26,320 nucleotides of DNA, taken from JBAVQS01 sp049694275 (GTDB taxonomy: Bacteria > Chloroflexota > Anaerolineae > UBA4142 > SHND01). A program made the position numbers and the translations under genes. The stretch is taken from the NCBI GenBank assembly GCA_049694275.1, contig JBAVQS010000347.1, positions 1 to 26,320 of the forward strand, read 5' to 3'. Numbering within the stretch: the stretch's first letter is position 1; every line of letters begins with the position of its first letter. Below the pieces are notes generated by a model. It was given only the letters and a program-made list of their open reading frames with translations. It did not search any database and was not told the DNA's origin. Below, piece by piece: positions 8,454 to 15,648 of the stretch.

Positions 8454-8459
8454 CAGAGT

Positions 8460-9824
8460 ATGCTGCTACGCTGCAAACTATTCGGCAAGACCTACGAATT
8501 CCGCGACATCCGCGAGCTGATGGGCAAGGCGAACGAAGAGAAATCGGGCGACCGACTCGCGGGTGTTGCCGCCGCTTCCGCGATCGAGCGCGCCGCGGCC
8601 AAGTACGTCTTGAGCGAGGTGCCGCTCGCGGTCCTGCGCGCCAATCCCGCGGTCCCGTACGACCAGGATGAGGTGACACGCGTCATCGACGATGCCGTCG
8701 ACGACAAGGTCTATCAACAGATCAAGGGGTGGACCGTTGGCGAGCTCCGCGAATGGATTCTCGACAACAAGACGACCGGCGAAGAGATCCAGCGCATCTC
8801 GAACGGGCTCACCAGCGAGATGATCGCCGCCGTCGCCCGGCTCATGTCTAACCTCGACCTCGTGTGGGGCGCCCGCAAGATTCGCGTGATGACCCACGCC
8901 AACAACACGATGGGGGTCGAGGGGACGCTCGCCTCGCGCAACCAACCCAATCATCCGACCGACGACCCCGATGGCATTCGCGCCGAAATCTATGAGGGAC
9001 TCGCGTACGGTTCGGGCGATTCCGTTATCGGCATCAACCCGGTGGACGACTCGCTCGCCAGCGTCCAGCGTCTGCTCGACATGAGCTACAAGGTCATCAC
9101 CGATTGGAAGATTCCGACGCAGAACTGTGTGCTCGCCCACGTCACCACCCAGATGGAGGCGATCAAGCGGGGCTCTCCCGAAGGCCTGATCTTTCAGTCG
9201 ATCGCCGGCTCGCAAAAGGGGAACGAGTCGTTTGGCATCTCGGTGGGGATGCTCGACGAGGCGTATGCCCTGGCCCAAAAACACTGCGTCTCCCAGGGGC
9301 CGAATTTCATGTATTTCGAGACCGGCGAGGGGGCCGAGCTCTCGGCGAACGCGCACAACGGCTGGGACCAGCTCACCCTCGAAGTCCGCTGTTACGGCCT
9401 GGCCAAGCGGTACAAGCCCTTCCAGGTCAACTCGGTCGTCGGCTTTATCGGTCCCGAGTATCTCTACGACGCCAAGCAGATTGCCCGCGCCGGACTCGAA
9501 GACCACTTTTGCGGCAAGCTCAGCGGGATTTCGATGGGCTGCGACGCCTGTTATACCAACCACGCCCGCGCCGACCAGAATGACCTGGAGAACCTCTCCG
9601 TCCTCCTGACCGCGGCCGGCTGTAACTATTTCATGGGCGTGCCGATGGGCGACGACCCGATGCTCAGCTACCAGTCCAATTCGTTCCACGATGCGCCCAC
9701 CCTGCGCCAGATCTTTCGCCTCCGCCCCCTGCCCGAATTCGAGCAGTGGTTGGAGCAGATGGGCCTCTGGAAAAACGGCATGTTGACGGAAAAGGCCGGC
9801 GACCCGACAATCTTTATCAAGTAG
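8460..9824 (+). CDS. eutB: Ethanolamine ammonia-lyase large subunit
   Basis: Catalytic TIM-barrel subunit of adenosylcobalamin-dependent ethanolamine ammonia-lyase, which converts ethanolamine to acetaldehyde and ammonia. It has 454 residues, against 453 in E. coli, and aligns end to end from memory. The ATG at 8460 is chosen because MLLRCKLFGKTYEFRDI matches the conserved N-terminus; a TTG ten codons upstream is in frame but not expected. Conserved active-site segments are visible: SRNQPN (arginine and glutamine substrate contacts), IGINPV (asparagine), YFETGEGAELS (glutamate) and MGCDACYTNH (aspartate). There is almost no room for a Shine-Dalgarno sequence before the ATG. First gene of a compact eutBCLMQ run. 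Confidence 0.97.
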   Translation: MLLRCKLFGKTYEFRDIRELMGKANEEKSGDRLAGVAAASAIERAAAKYVLSEVPLAVLRANPAVPYDQDEVTRVIDDAVDDKVYQQIKGWTVGELREWILDNKTTGEEIQRISNGLTSEMIAAVARLMSNLDLVWGARKIRVMTHANNTMGVEGTLASRNQPNHPTDDPDGIRAEIYEGLAYGSGDSVIGINPVDDSLASVQRLLDMSYKVITDWKIPTQNCVLAHVTTQMEAIKRGSPEGLIFQSIAGSQKGNESFGISVGMLDEAYALAQKHCVSQGPNFMYFETGEGAELSANAHNGWDQLTLEVRCYGLAKRYKPFQVNSVVGFIGPEYLYDAKQIARAGLEDHFCGKLSGISMGCDACYTNHARADQNDLENLSVLLTAAGCNYFMGVPMGDDPMLSYQSNSFHDAPTLRQIFRLRPLPEFEQWLEQMGLWKNGMLTEKAGDPTIFIK

Positions 9825-9826
9825 CG

Positions 9827-9860
9827 AGACCCGAAGGGTTTTTGGAAACCCTTCGGGTCT
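9827..9860 (+). repeat. Perfect 15-bp hairpin between eutB and eutC
   Basis: Arms at 9827-9841 and 9846-9860 are perfectly complementary (AGACCCGAAGGGTTT and its reverse complement) around a TTGG tetraloop, directly after the eutB stop. No T-tract follows, so it is unlikely to be an intrinsic terminator. It may protect or separate the eutB message, or be a dispersed palindromic repeat. Confidence 0.9.
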
Positions 9861-9878
9861 GGATGTACGCCAAGTGAC

Positions 9879-10790
9879 ATGGACCAGAAACAGATTGATA
9901 CCCTCGTCGACATGATCGTCGCCGAGATCCAGCGCCAGGGTCTTGCCTCGACTCGATCGGCCCCTCCCCCATCCCCTGCAGGGAGAGGGGCAGGTTCCGG
10001 CGACAGCCTCACCCTTGATCTTCCCGACCTCACCATCCCGGAGCTCAGGCAGCGCGCATACATCCACAAGCCGGTCAAGCCGGACGCCTTGCGCGTGCTG
10101 ATGGCGACGACCTCGGCGCGCATCGGGATTGGCCGCACCGGCCCTCGTTATCGCACCACGCCGCAGTTGCTCTTTTGGTCGGACCACGCCGTAACCCAAG
10201 ATGCGCTGTTCAAAGAGATTGATCCGGCCCTCTTGAAACAGTTCAACCTCTTTGAAGTTCAGACAAAAGCAAAAGACCGGCAGGAATACCTGCTCCGCCC
10301 CGACCTCGGCCGGCAGCTTTCCGACCAGGCCAAAGCGACGCTCGCGCAGAAATGCGTCAAGCAGCCGGATGTCCAGTTATATGTCGCGGACGGGCTGGCA
10401 GCAACGGCAATCGAGCACAACCTGCGCGATATGTATCCCGTCATTCAGCAAGGGCTGCAGCAGGCGGGATTAAAGATGGGCACGCCATTCTATGTGAAAT
10501 ACGGGCGCGTGGGGCTGATGAACGATGTGAATGCCATTGTGGATGCCAAGGTGGTCGTCACGCTCATCGGCGAACGGCCGGGGCTGGGCCGCGCCGAATC
10601 GATGAGCGCCTATATGGGCTATCGCCCGCAGCCCGATTCGACCGACGCCGACCGGGACGTAGTCTGCAATATCTTTAACGGCGGCGCCAATCCGTTGGAG
10701 GCCGGCGCGTATGTCGTCGAATTCATTAAAAAGATGATTCAGAACCAGGCCAGCGGCGTCAAGCTGAAATTGAAATCGACGGAAAAATAG
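9879..10790 (+). CDS. eutC: Ethanolamine ammonia-lyase small subunit
   Basis: 303 residues (295 in E. coli). Partner of EutB; together they bind adenosylcobalamin. The N-terminus MDQKQIDTLVDMIVAEIQRQG matches the amphipathic helix that directs the enzyme into the microcompartment. The catalytic part is recognisable by IGRTGPRYRT, LRPDLGRQLS, LYVADGLAATAIEHN, GTPFYVKYGRVGLMND and IGERPGLGRAESMSAYMGY. Between them, residues about 28-42 (PPPSPAGRGAGSGD) are encoded by a G/C-rich palindrome resembling a dispersed repeat, so the linker appears repeat-derived. The start is ATG with a weak upstream AAGTG. It is followed after three bases by eutL, so the two are co-transcribed. Confidence 0.96.
   Translation: MDQKQIDTLVDMIVAEIQRQGLASTRSAPPPSPAGRGAGSGDSLTLDLPDLTIPELRQRAYIHKPVKPDALRVLMATTSARIGIGRTGPRYRTTPQLLFWSDHAVTQDALFKEIDPALLKQFNLFEVQTKAKDRQEYLLRPDLGRQLSDQAKATLAQKCVKQPDVQLYVADGLAATAIEHNLRDMYPVIQQGLQQAGLKMGTPFYVKYGRVGLMNDVNAIVDAKVVVTLIGERPGLGRAESMSAYMGYRPQPDSTDADRDVVCNIFNGGANPLEAGAYVVEFIKKMIQNQASGVKLKLKSTEK
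9960..9991 (+). repeat. Palindromic repeat inside eutC
   Basis: Outer arms GCCCCTC (9960-9966) and GAGGGGC (9985-9991) enclose the self-complementary CCCTGCAGGG (9974-9983). The sequence is typical of C/G-rich dispersed palindromes. It is in frame and encodes part of the linker of EutC. Confidence 0.75.
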
Positions 10791-10793
10791 ATT

Positions 10794-11450
10794 ATGGCGA
10801 TTCTCGATCCGATCAAGGCGACCGTGCTCGCCGTGCGGCTCATTCCCAACATCGACCCGGCGTTCGCAGCGCAGCTCAAGCTTGAACCGCGCGAGCGGAG
10901 CATCGGCTTTCTCACGACGGATATTGACGATGCGACCTATACCGCGATCGACGAGGCAACCAAGCACGCCGATGTGCGCGTCGCCTATGCCAAATCATTC
11001 TATGCGGGCTCGCGTCACGCCTCGGGGCCGCTATCAGGCGAGATTATGGCAGTGCTCGCCGGTCCGGACCCGGCCGAGGTACGCGCCGGGCTCAACGCGG
11101 CGCTCCAGTACATTCGCGACGAGGCATGGTTCTATTCGGCGAATGAGGATGGTTCGCTCGCCTTTTTCCCGCATCTCATCTCGCGCACCGGCAGCTATCT
11201 GAGCCAGACCGCCGGCGTGCCGCAAGGGACGGCGATGGCGTATCTGATCGCGCCGCCGCTGGAAGCGACGTACGCCATCGATTGCGCGCTCAAAGCGGCC
11301 AACGTCACCTTGCGCGTCTGGTTCGCCCCGCCCTCCGAGACTAACTTTTCCGGCGCGCTGCTGACCGGCGACCAGTCCGCCTGTCGCGCGGCCACCAAAG
11401 CCTTTCAGGAAGCGGTCCTGGAGGTTGCAGGACACCCGATCCAATTCTGA
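10794..11450 (+). CDS. eutL: Bacterial microcompartment shell protein EutL
   Basis: 218 residues (219 in E. coli). A tandem BMC-domain trimer protein of the ethanolamine microcompartment shell, thought to gate large cofactors. Recognised from IKATVLAVRLIPNIDPAF, SIGFLTTDIDDATYTAIDEATKHADV, SGEIMAVLAGPDPAEVRAGLNAAL, ISRTGSYLSQTAGVPQGTAMAYLIAPPLEATYAID and PPSETNFSGALLTGDQSACRAA, which match the family along its length. The start ATG lies three bases after the eutC stop with no strong ribosome site, suggesting coupling. A 78-base gap filled with a repeat separates it from eutM. Confidence 0.96.
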   Translation: MAILDPIKATVLAVRLIPNIDPAFAAQLKLEPRERSIGFLTTDIDDATYTAIDEATKHADVRVAYAKSFYAGSRHASGPLSGEIMAVLAGPDPAEVRAGLNAALQYIRDEAWFYSANEDGSLAFFPHLISRTGSYLSQTAGVPQGTAMAYLIAPPLEATYAIDCALKAANVTLRVWFAPPSETNFSGALLTGDQSACRAATKAFQEAVLEVAGHPIQF

Positions 11451-11460
11451 GAACGCCATT

Positions 11461-11508
11461 CCCCCCCTCTCCTGTTTAACGGGGGAGGGGTTAGGGGGTG
11501 GGGGTAAG
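11461..11508 (+). repeat. C/G-rich dispersed palindrome between eutL and eutM
   Basis: C-rich then G-rich arms (CCCCTCTCC ... GGGGAGGGG), followed by TTAGGGGGTGGGGGT. A closely related copy lies in reverse orientation at about 13464-13503, and the eutC palindrome resembles the first half. It fills the intergenic space within the operon. Confidence 0.75.
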
Positions 11509-11528
11509 GATAAGAGGAGCAGACAAGA

Positions 11529-11843
11529 ATGGCAGATCGTAACCCGAACATGATCGCCCTCGGCATGGTCGAGACCCGGGGCCTCGTCGGCGCCATCGAA
11601 GCCGCCGACGCGATGGTCAAGGCGGCGAACGTCACGTTGATGGGCAGCGAATACATCGGCGGCGGCTTTGTCACCGTCATGGTGCGCGGCGATGTCGGCG
11701 CGGTCAAGGCCGCGACCGATGCGGGCGCCGCGGCGGCCAAGCGCGTCGGCGAGCTGGTGAGTGTCCACGTCATCCCGCGCCCCCATGAAGAGGTCGAGAT
11801 GATTCTGCCCGACAAGAGCAAGGGCAATTTTGGCGGACGCTAG
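11529..11843 (+). CDS. eutM: Bacterial microcompartment hexameric shell protein (EutM/PduA type)
   Basis: 104 residues with a single BMC domain. IALGMVETRGLVGAIEAADAMVKAANVTLMG, IGGGFVTVMVRGDVGAVKAATDAGAAAA and VGELVSVHVIPRPHEEVE match EutM of E. coli very closely, with a seven-residue N-terminal extension. It forms the hexagonal tiles of the shell with a small central pore. The ATG is preceded by AGGAG about 11 bases upstream. Its stop lies four bases before the preferred eutQ start. No pentameric EutN vertex gene is found in the window. Confidence 0.96.
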   Translation: MADRNPNMIALGMVETRGLVGAIEAADAMVKAANVTLMGSEYIGGGFVTVMVRGDVGAVKAATDAGAAAAKRVGELVSVHVIPRPHEEVEMILPDKSKGNFGGR

Positions 11844-11847
11844 TCCC

Positions 11848-12402
11848 GTGAAACGGCTGGTCACCGCCGCCGATATTCGCGACTATATCCGATGTGGCGA
11901 GACACACATCGATCTTGGCCCCGACGATCTGGTCACGGCCGAGGCCGAGGATGTGGCCACGAATGCGGGGATCTCGCTAGTGCGCGCGACAGGCATGGCA
12001 GCGGTAGAGCAGGCACGCGTACAGGCCCACGCGCCCCGCGGCGATAAGCGCACAGTCAAAGTCGTACGCGGCGGGCAAGTCCCCATGGAGCCCTTTGCGT
12101 TCGACGTCAAGCGGCCGGATATGAACATTTGCACGACGGACGTCGTCACCGACAGCGACGGCTCGCCCATGGGCGCGGGGTTCATGAGCATGGAACAGGG
12201 GTCTTTCCCCTGGACGCTCAACTATGACGAGATTGATATCGTCCTCGAAGGCGAGCTCGTCATCCAGGTGGGCGACGAGAGCTATTCCGGCCACGCGGGC
12301 GACGTAATCTATATTCCACGCGGCGCGAGCATCCGGTTTGCCACGCCGACCCGCTGCCGTTTTGTCTATGTGACTTATCCCGCCAATTGGAACGCACAAT
12401 AA
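11848..12402 (+). CDS. eutQ: Short EutQ-like cupin protein
   Basis: 184 residues from the GTG at 11848, preferred because VKRLVTAADIRDYI aligns with the E. coli start MKKLITANDIRAA. A TTG at 11830 that would overlap eutM is possible. The C-terminal cupin is well kept: GFMSMEQGSFPWTLNYDEIDIVLEGEL, GHAGDVIYIPRGASIRFATPTRCRF and the final YPANW. EutQ has been reported to have acetate kinase activity and to help microcompartment assembly in enterobacteria. This version is about 50 residues shorter than the E. coli protein, missing much of the segment between the N-terminal helix and the cupin. Last gene of the eut run. Confidence 0.92.
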   Translation: MKRLVTAADIRDYIRCGETHIDLGPDDLVTAEAEDVATNAGISLVRATGMAAVEQARVQAHAPRGDKRTVKVVRGGQVPMEPFAFDVKRPDMNICTTDVVTDSDGSPMGAGFMSMEQGSFPWTLNYDEIDIVLEGELVIQVGDESYSGHAGDVIYIPRGASIRFATPTRCRFVYVTYPANWNAQ

Positions 12403-12430
12403 TCTGCAAAAAGGCTTGACCTGCCAGGGG

Positions 12431-12455
12431 AGAGACGGCATGGCATGCCGTCTCT
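12431..12455. terminator. Palindrome between convergent eutQ and lipoprotein genes
   Basis: AGAGACGGCAT and its reverse complement (11-bp arms at 12431-12441 and 12445-12455) enclose GGC. It sits between two convergent genes, so a bidirectional terminator is plausible, though no T-tract follows on the plus strand. The motif also looks like a dispersed repeat. Confidence 0.55.
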
Positions 12456-12461
12456 AAAACC

Positions 12462-13106
12462 CTACTGGCCGAGAAACCGGAACGAATCCAGGAACAGGTA
12501 CCCCTGCGCCTGCTCCTCCTGCCCTTGTGTCATGACGACAATGATCTGGTAGAGCCGGTTACCCCGAAAGAACATGCGCCCCTGCATCACCCCGGTGATA
12601 GACCGCTGCGAGTTGGGCGGAATCTCCCCGCTAAACTCCACTCCCGGCACCCCGTCCAGCGAACCAAACGTCCGCGAGATGAGCTTGCCGCTGACGTTTG
12701 TGACGGCGCCGTTCACGGCATTGCTCAACAGGTCTGTCACCCTGGCTTGACTCACCGCGCCGGCCGGATAATCCGCATAGCCAACCAGGTACGCGGCGCT
12801 CCCTTTGTTGTCCATGAACATGTGTAATTGAACGTGGCCCAGCGAAGAGTCGGCAGCCTGGACCTGCTCGGACGGCATGTTCGGCATGCTGATCGAAAAC
12901 CCGCCCGCAGTGGAGGTCAAGGTCTTCCAGCCGACGGCGAGGGTCGGGGTCAGAGACAGCGTGGGGAAAAGGGTCGGCGCGGGTTGGGGCGTCGGAGTTG
13001 GCGTGATGACCGCCTCACGCGTCGGCGGGGAGGGCGATGCGTCGGGGGGCGCATTACACGCGGACAATGCCATCAGGGCAAGTGCGAATATCAACAAGCG
13101 TCTCAT
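12462..13106 (-). CDS. Exported lipoprotein of unknown function
   Basis: 214 residues; the ATG at 13106 is preceded by AAAGGAGGA. The N-terminus MRRLLIFALALMALSAC is a lipoprotein signal with the lipobox LSAC (cysteine 17). A threonine/proline-rich linker (about 22-58) follows, then a globular domain from about 60 (GWKTLTSTAGGFSISMPNMPSEQV) to the end. That domain resembles small beta-sandwich proteins that begin with a FSISMP-type segment; no active site is seen. It would be anchored to the outside of the membrane. A -10 box lies just upstream. Function unknown. Confidence 0.85.
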   Translation of the reverse strand: MRRLLIFALALMALSACNAPPDASPSPPTREAVITPTPTPQPAPTLFPTLSLTPTLAVGWKTLTSTAGGFSISMPNMPSEQVQAADSSLGHVQLHMFMDNKGSAAYLVGYADYPAGAVSQARVTDLLSNAVNGAVTNVSGKLISRTFGSLDGVPGVEFSGEIPPNSQRSITGVMQGRMFFRGNRLYQIIVVMTQGQEEQAQGYLFLDSFRFLGQ

Positions 13107-13131
13107 CCATTCCTCCTTTGGAGCTCGCCTG

Positions 13132-13137
13132 ATTATA
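13132..13137 (-). promoter_or_regulatory. -10 box of the lipoprotein gene
   Basis: A perfect TATAAT on the minus strand would start transcription about 20 bases before the ATG, leaving just the AAAGGAGGA site in the leader. No good -35 is visible. Confidence 0.5.
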
Positions 13138-13180
13138 TCGCAAACTCTTGCTGCGCGCTCCCGCGTTTTTCATGAAACCA

Positions 13181-13432
13181 TCAGGGAGCGCTGCCGCTTG
13201 TGGCGCCAAGCAACAGTGAAATCGCGCCGCATAGCGCAATAAAATAGCACAGGCGGCTGAGCCAGCTCGTGCGCAAGCCGTAGTAAAGGCCGATGAATGG
13301 AACAAGGAAAAACAGGAGGACATAGACTGCACACGCGTCGAAATGGGAGTCCAAGAGGAACATCCATGCACCCCACGCAATCCCGATTGCCAGGGCCAGG
13401 ACGATGATCGCGGGCCATAGATCGATCAGCAT
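13181..13432 (-). CDS. Small membrane protein
   Basis: 83 residues with about three hydrophobic segments (LWPAIIVLALAIGIAWGAWMFLL, AVYVLLFFLVPFIGLYYGL and LCYFIALCGAISLLLGA). The ATG at 13432 has GGGAGGG seven bases upstream, and a TGG-TATAAA element on the same strand lies further up at 13533-13541. The hydrophobic pattern and ribosome site support it as real. I do not recognise the family. It lies directly upstream of the lipoprotein gene on the same strand, separated by the lipoprotein's own promoter. Confidence 0.65.
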   Translation of the reverse strand: MLIDLWPAIIVLALAIGIAWGAWMFLLDSHFDACAVYVLLFFLVPFIGLYYGLRTSWLSRLCYFIALCGAISLLLGATSGSAP

Positions 13433-13463
13433 TTCCGCACCCTCCCTTTTTCCTGTGTTCGGG

Positions 13464-13503
13464 ACCTACCCCCAACCCCCTCTCTGAATGGGACGGGGAG
13501 GAG
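13464..13503 (-). repeat. C/G-rich dispersed palindrome, reverse copy
   Basis: On the minus strand it reads CTCCTCCCCGTCCC, a short loop, then AGAGAGGGGG-TTGGGGGTAGGT. This is the same architecture as the copy between eutL and eutM. It lies in the leader region of the small membrane protein gene. Confidence 0.65.
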
Positions 13504-13650
13504 TAGCGCAGAGTGAGAATCCGCCTATTCTCTTTATACCACACAACGGCCCGCGCTGCCTGACATCCGCCTGACGACTCGCGGCTACTGTAGATTGAAC
13601 GCTCTTTCTGAAAAAAAAGGGTAACCGCTATCATAAAAGATACAATTCCT

Positions 13651-13669
13651 ACACGGGGATACCCCGTGT
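13651..13669. promoter_or_regulatory. Perfect 8-3-8 palindrome upstream of the DUF456 gene
   Basis: ACACGGGG and CCCCGTGT flank ATA. The element covers the expected -35 region of the promoter at 13685-13693, a position suited to a repressor or activator. It could also form a small hairpin. No regulator gene sits next to it. Confidence 0.5.
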
Positions 13670-13684
13670 GTTTCATTTCCCGCG

Positions 13685-13693
13685 TGCTATAAT
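13685..13693 (+). promoter_or_regulatory. Extended -10 promoter of the DUF456 gene
   Basis: TGC-TATAAT is a perfect extended -10. The hexamer begins 12 bases before the ATG at 13700, so the transcript would begin at or very near the start codon, exactly as for eutB. Confidence 0.55.
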
Positions 13694-13699
13694 ACGCCT

Positions 13700-14185
13700 A
13701 TGGATACTGCGTCGGCGTTCCTGCTTTCACTCGTCCTCATGGTCATTGGACTGCTTGGCACGCTCGTGCCCGGCATCCCCGGAGTTCCGCTCGTCTGGGT
13801 CGGGCTCATCCTCTTTGGCATTCTCGACCGGTTGCAACACTTGCCCCTTCCTACCTTTCTCCTCTTGAACCTGATCGCCATCATTGGCACCAGCGCCGGC
13901 ATCTGGGGCACGCAGCTCTGGACCCGCAAAAGCGGCGCATCCGGCTGCTCCTCGATGGTCGGCTCTTGCCTGCTCGTCCTCGGCCTCGTCTTTTTCACGC
14001 TCCCGTACGCGCTCTTGCTCGCCGTGCTCGGCGTCTTTGGCCTGGAGTGGCGCCGGCGCAGTGACGCCAAGCGCGCTGCCCTGAGCAGCTCCGCGTGGCT
14101 CATCGGCTGGCTCTTTTCCACGCTCATCGAATTTGGCGCCGCTTTTATCATCATTATCCTGTTTATCCAGGCTGTGCTCTCGTAA
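13700..14185 (+). CDS. DUF456 family membrane protein
   Basis: 161 residues with the family layout: an N-terminal hydrophobic hairpin containing GLLGTLVPGIPGVPLVWVG (the GxxGxxxPxxPG signature of DUF456), further membrane segments near residues 52-72, 90-118 and 133-158, and short loops. DUF456 proteins are small integral membrane proteins of unknown function. The start ATG has no Shine-Dalgarno site and lies 12 bases after the beginning of a perfect TATAAT, so translation may be leaderless. The next gene, the HtrA protease, starts 153 bases later; there is no clear terminator in between. Confidence 0.9.
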   Translation: MDTASAFLLSLVLMVIGLLGTLVPGIPGVPLVWVGLILFGILDRLQHLPLPTFLLLNLIAIIGTSAGIWGTQLWTRKSGASGCSSMVGSCLLVLGLVFFTLPYALLLAVLGVFGLEWRRRSDAKRAALSSSAWLIGWLFSTLIEFGAAFIIIILFIQAVLS

Positions 14186-14338
14186 GCTTTGCCCCGGAAA
14201 CCGACTTTTTTGTTATTATCTTCTTAGTCGTCATTAATCTGCCTCTAACCCTGCGGACGATAATAAGAGTGAGTAAGGAAAACGAGTAAACCCCAAAAGG
14301 CTAATTCAAGCGTTACTGTTTCTACAAGGAGCAAAACC

Positions 14339-15565
14339 ATGTCAAACCGATCTATTTCAGGTTGGATACTAGTCATCGTTGCACTGGCGTTACTGGTTGG
14401 CATTGCCGGCGGCGGTGTCATGGGTGGCGCCGTTAGTTATTACGTACTGAGTCAGAACCATGCTGTGGGCGCCGTGAACTCGCCCGCGCCGCAGTTGGTC
14501 GCAAATCGCTCGACCGGCCAGGCGCCGGCGACCACCAATCTCAGCGTGACTGAAGACTCTGCTGTGATCGACGTTTCCAAAAAGGCTTCGCCCGCCGTCG
14601 TCACCGTCATCAACACACTTCAGGCCCAGCCCACGACGGGACGGCGCACGCGCCCCGTGCCAACCAATCCGTTCGGCAATCCGAATGGCCCCACCACGCC
14701 CAGTACAAATATCGCCGAGGGCTCGGGGGTGATTATCGACACGCAGGGCCATATTATTACCAATAACCATGTCGTCGACGGCGCACAAAAGCTGGATGTC
14801 GTCTATGCCGATGGCACCAAAGTGAGCGCCAAGCTGATCGGCGCCGACGCGATAAGCGATCTCGCCGTGCTCCAGGTCAGCGGCAATGTGCCCGCTACCC
14901 TCAGTCTGGGCGATTCGAACGCTCTGCAGATCGGCGAAACGGTCGTAGCTATTGGCAGCCCGCTGGGCAGCTATCGCGGCTCGGTCACCGTCGGCATCGT
15001 CAGCGGCCTGAATCGCAGCGTGGATGGAAGCGGCCAGGATGGACTCATCCAGACCGACGCCGCCATCAATCACGGCAACTCGGGTGGCCCGCTCGTCAAT
15101 CTGGCCGGCCAGGTCGTCGGCATCAATACGCTCGTCGTCCGCGATACCCAGAGCGGGGACGTGGCCGAAGGTCTTGGCTTTGCAATCCCGTCCAATGTCG
15201 TCTCGTCAGTGGTCAACCAGCTCATCGCCCAAGGCAAGGTGTCCTATCCCTTTATCGGCGTCACCTATAACCAGATCAACCCGCAGAGCGCCGCCGAGCT
15301 GAATCTCTCTATCCAGCAGGGCGTCATCGTGCAGGATGTCTCGCCCGGCACACCCGCCGCCTCGGCCGGGATTCAGGCAAACGACGTCATCACCGCGATT
15401 GACGGCACCCTGATCGACGAGTCGCATTCGCTGCGCTCGATCCTTTACCAGCACCAGGTCGGCGATACGGTTACACTGACGGTCATGCGCAACGGCCAGA
15501 CCCTGTCAGTCAAGCTCACACTCGCCGCACGCCCCGGCCAGACCAGCGCCGGCGCTCCCGGCTAA
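14339..15565 (+). CDS. Membrane-anchored HtrA/DegP-type serine protease with PDZ domain
   Basis: 408 residues; ATG with AAGGAG upstream. An N-terminal membrane anchor (about 8-37, WILVIVALALLVGIAGGGVMGG) puts the protease outside the cytoplasm. A low-complexity linker is followed by a trypsin-like domain with the full catalytic triad: His144 in NNHVVDG, Asp174 in SDLAVLQV and Ser248 in GNSGGPL. One PDZ domain lies at about 300-400 (GVIVQDVSPGTPAASAGIQANDVITAIDG). The family degrades or senses misfolded envelope proteins. A strong hairpin terminator follows the stop. Unlike E. coli DegP it has one PDZ and a membrane anchor, as in DegS-like and many Gram-positive-type HtrA proteins. Confidence 0.96.
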   Translation: MSNRSISGWILVIVALALLVGIAGGGVMGGAVSYYVLSQNHAVGAVNSPAPQLVANRSTGQAPATTNLSVTEDSAVIDVSKKASPAVVTVINTLQAQPTTGRRTRPVPTNPFGNPNGPTTPSTNIAEGSGVIIDTQGHIITNNHVVDGAQKLDVVYADGTKVSAKLIGADAISDLAVLQVSGNVPATLSLGDSNALQIGETVVAIGSPLGSYRGSVTVGIVSGLNRSVDGSGQDGLIQTDAAINHGNSGGPLVNLAGQVVGINTLVVRDTQSGDVAEGLGFAIPSNVVSSVVNQLIAQGKVSYPFIGVTYNQINPQSAAELNLSIQQGVIVQDVSPGTPAASAGIQANDVITAIDGTLIDESHSLRSILYQHQVGDTVTLTVMRNGQTLSVKLTLAARPGQTSAGAPG

Positions 15566-15588
15566 ACATTCAGCCCGGAAAATCGGAA

Positions 15589-15626
15589 ACGCCCCCTGGA
15601 ACAGTTCACATCGTTCCAGGGGGCGT
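15589..15626. terminator. Bidirectional terminator between htrA and the HExxH gene
   Basis: A perfect 14-bp stem (15589-15602 with 15613-15626, ACGCCCCCTGGAAC) has a ten-base loop. It lies between two convergent genes; a T-rich run follows on the minus strand and a weaker one on the plus strand. Confidence 0.75.
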
Positions 15627-15648
15627 ATGGTTTCCAGCGATTCTGCGC

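Noticed and set aside
8344..8459. Cobalamin riboswitch or EutV-type dual hairpin before eutB
   Set aside because: The gap is short, partly filled by a small frame, and shows no B12-box-like or paired hairpin structure.
8478..10199. 573-codon minus-strand frame across eutB and eutC
   Set aside because: It is a shadow of two strongly conserved genes in a high-GC region, without a ribosome site or motifs.
14186..14240. Possible terminator (CCGGAAACCG followed by six T) after the DUF456 gene
   Set aside because: The stem is only three to four base pairs, too weak to call; read-through to htrA remains possible.
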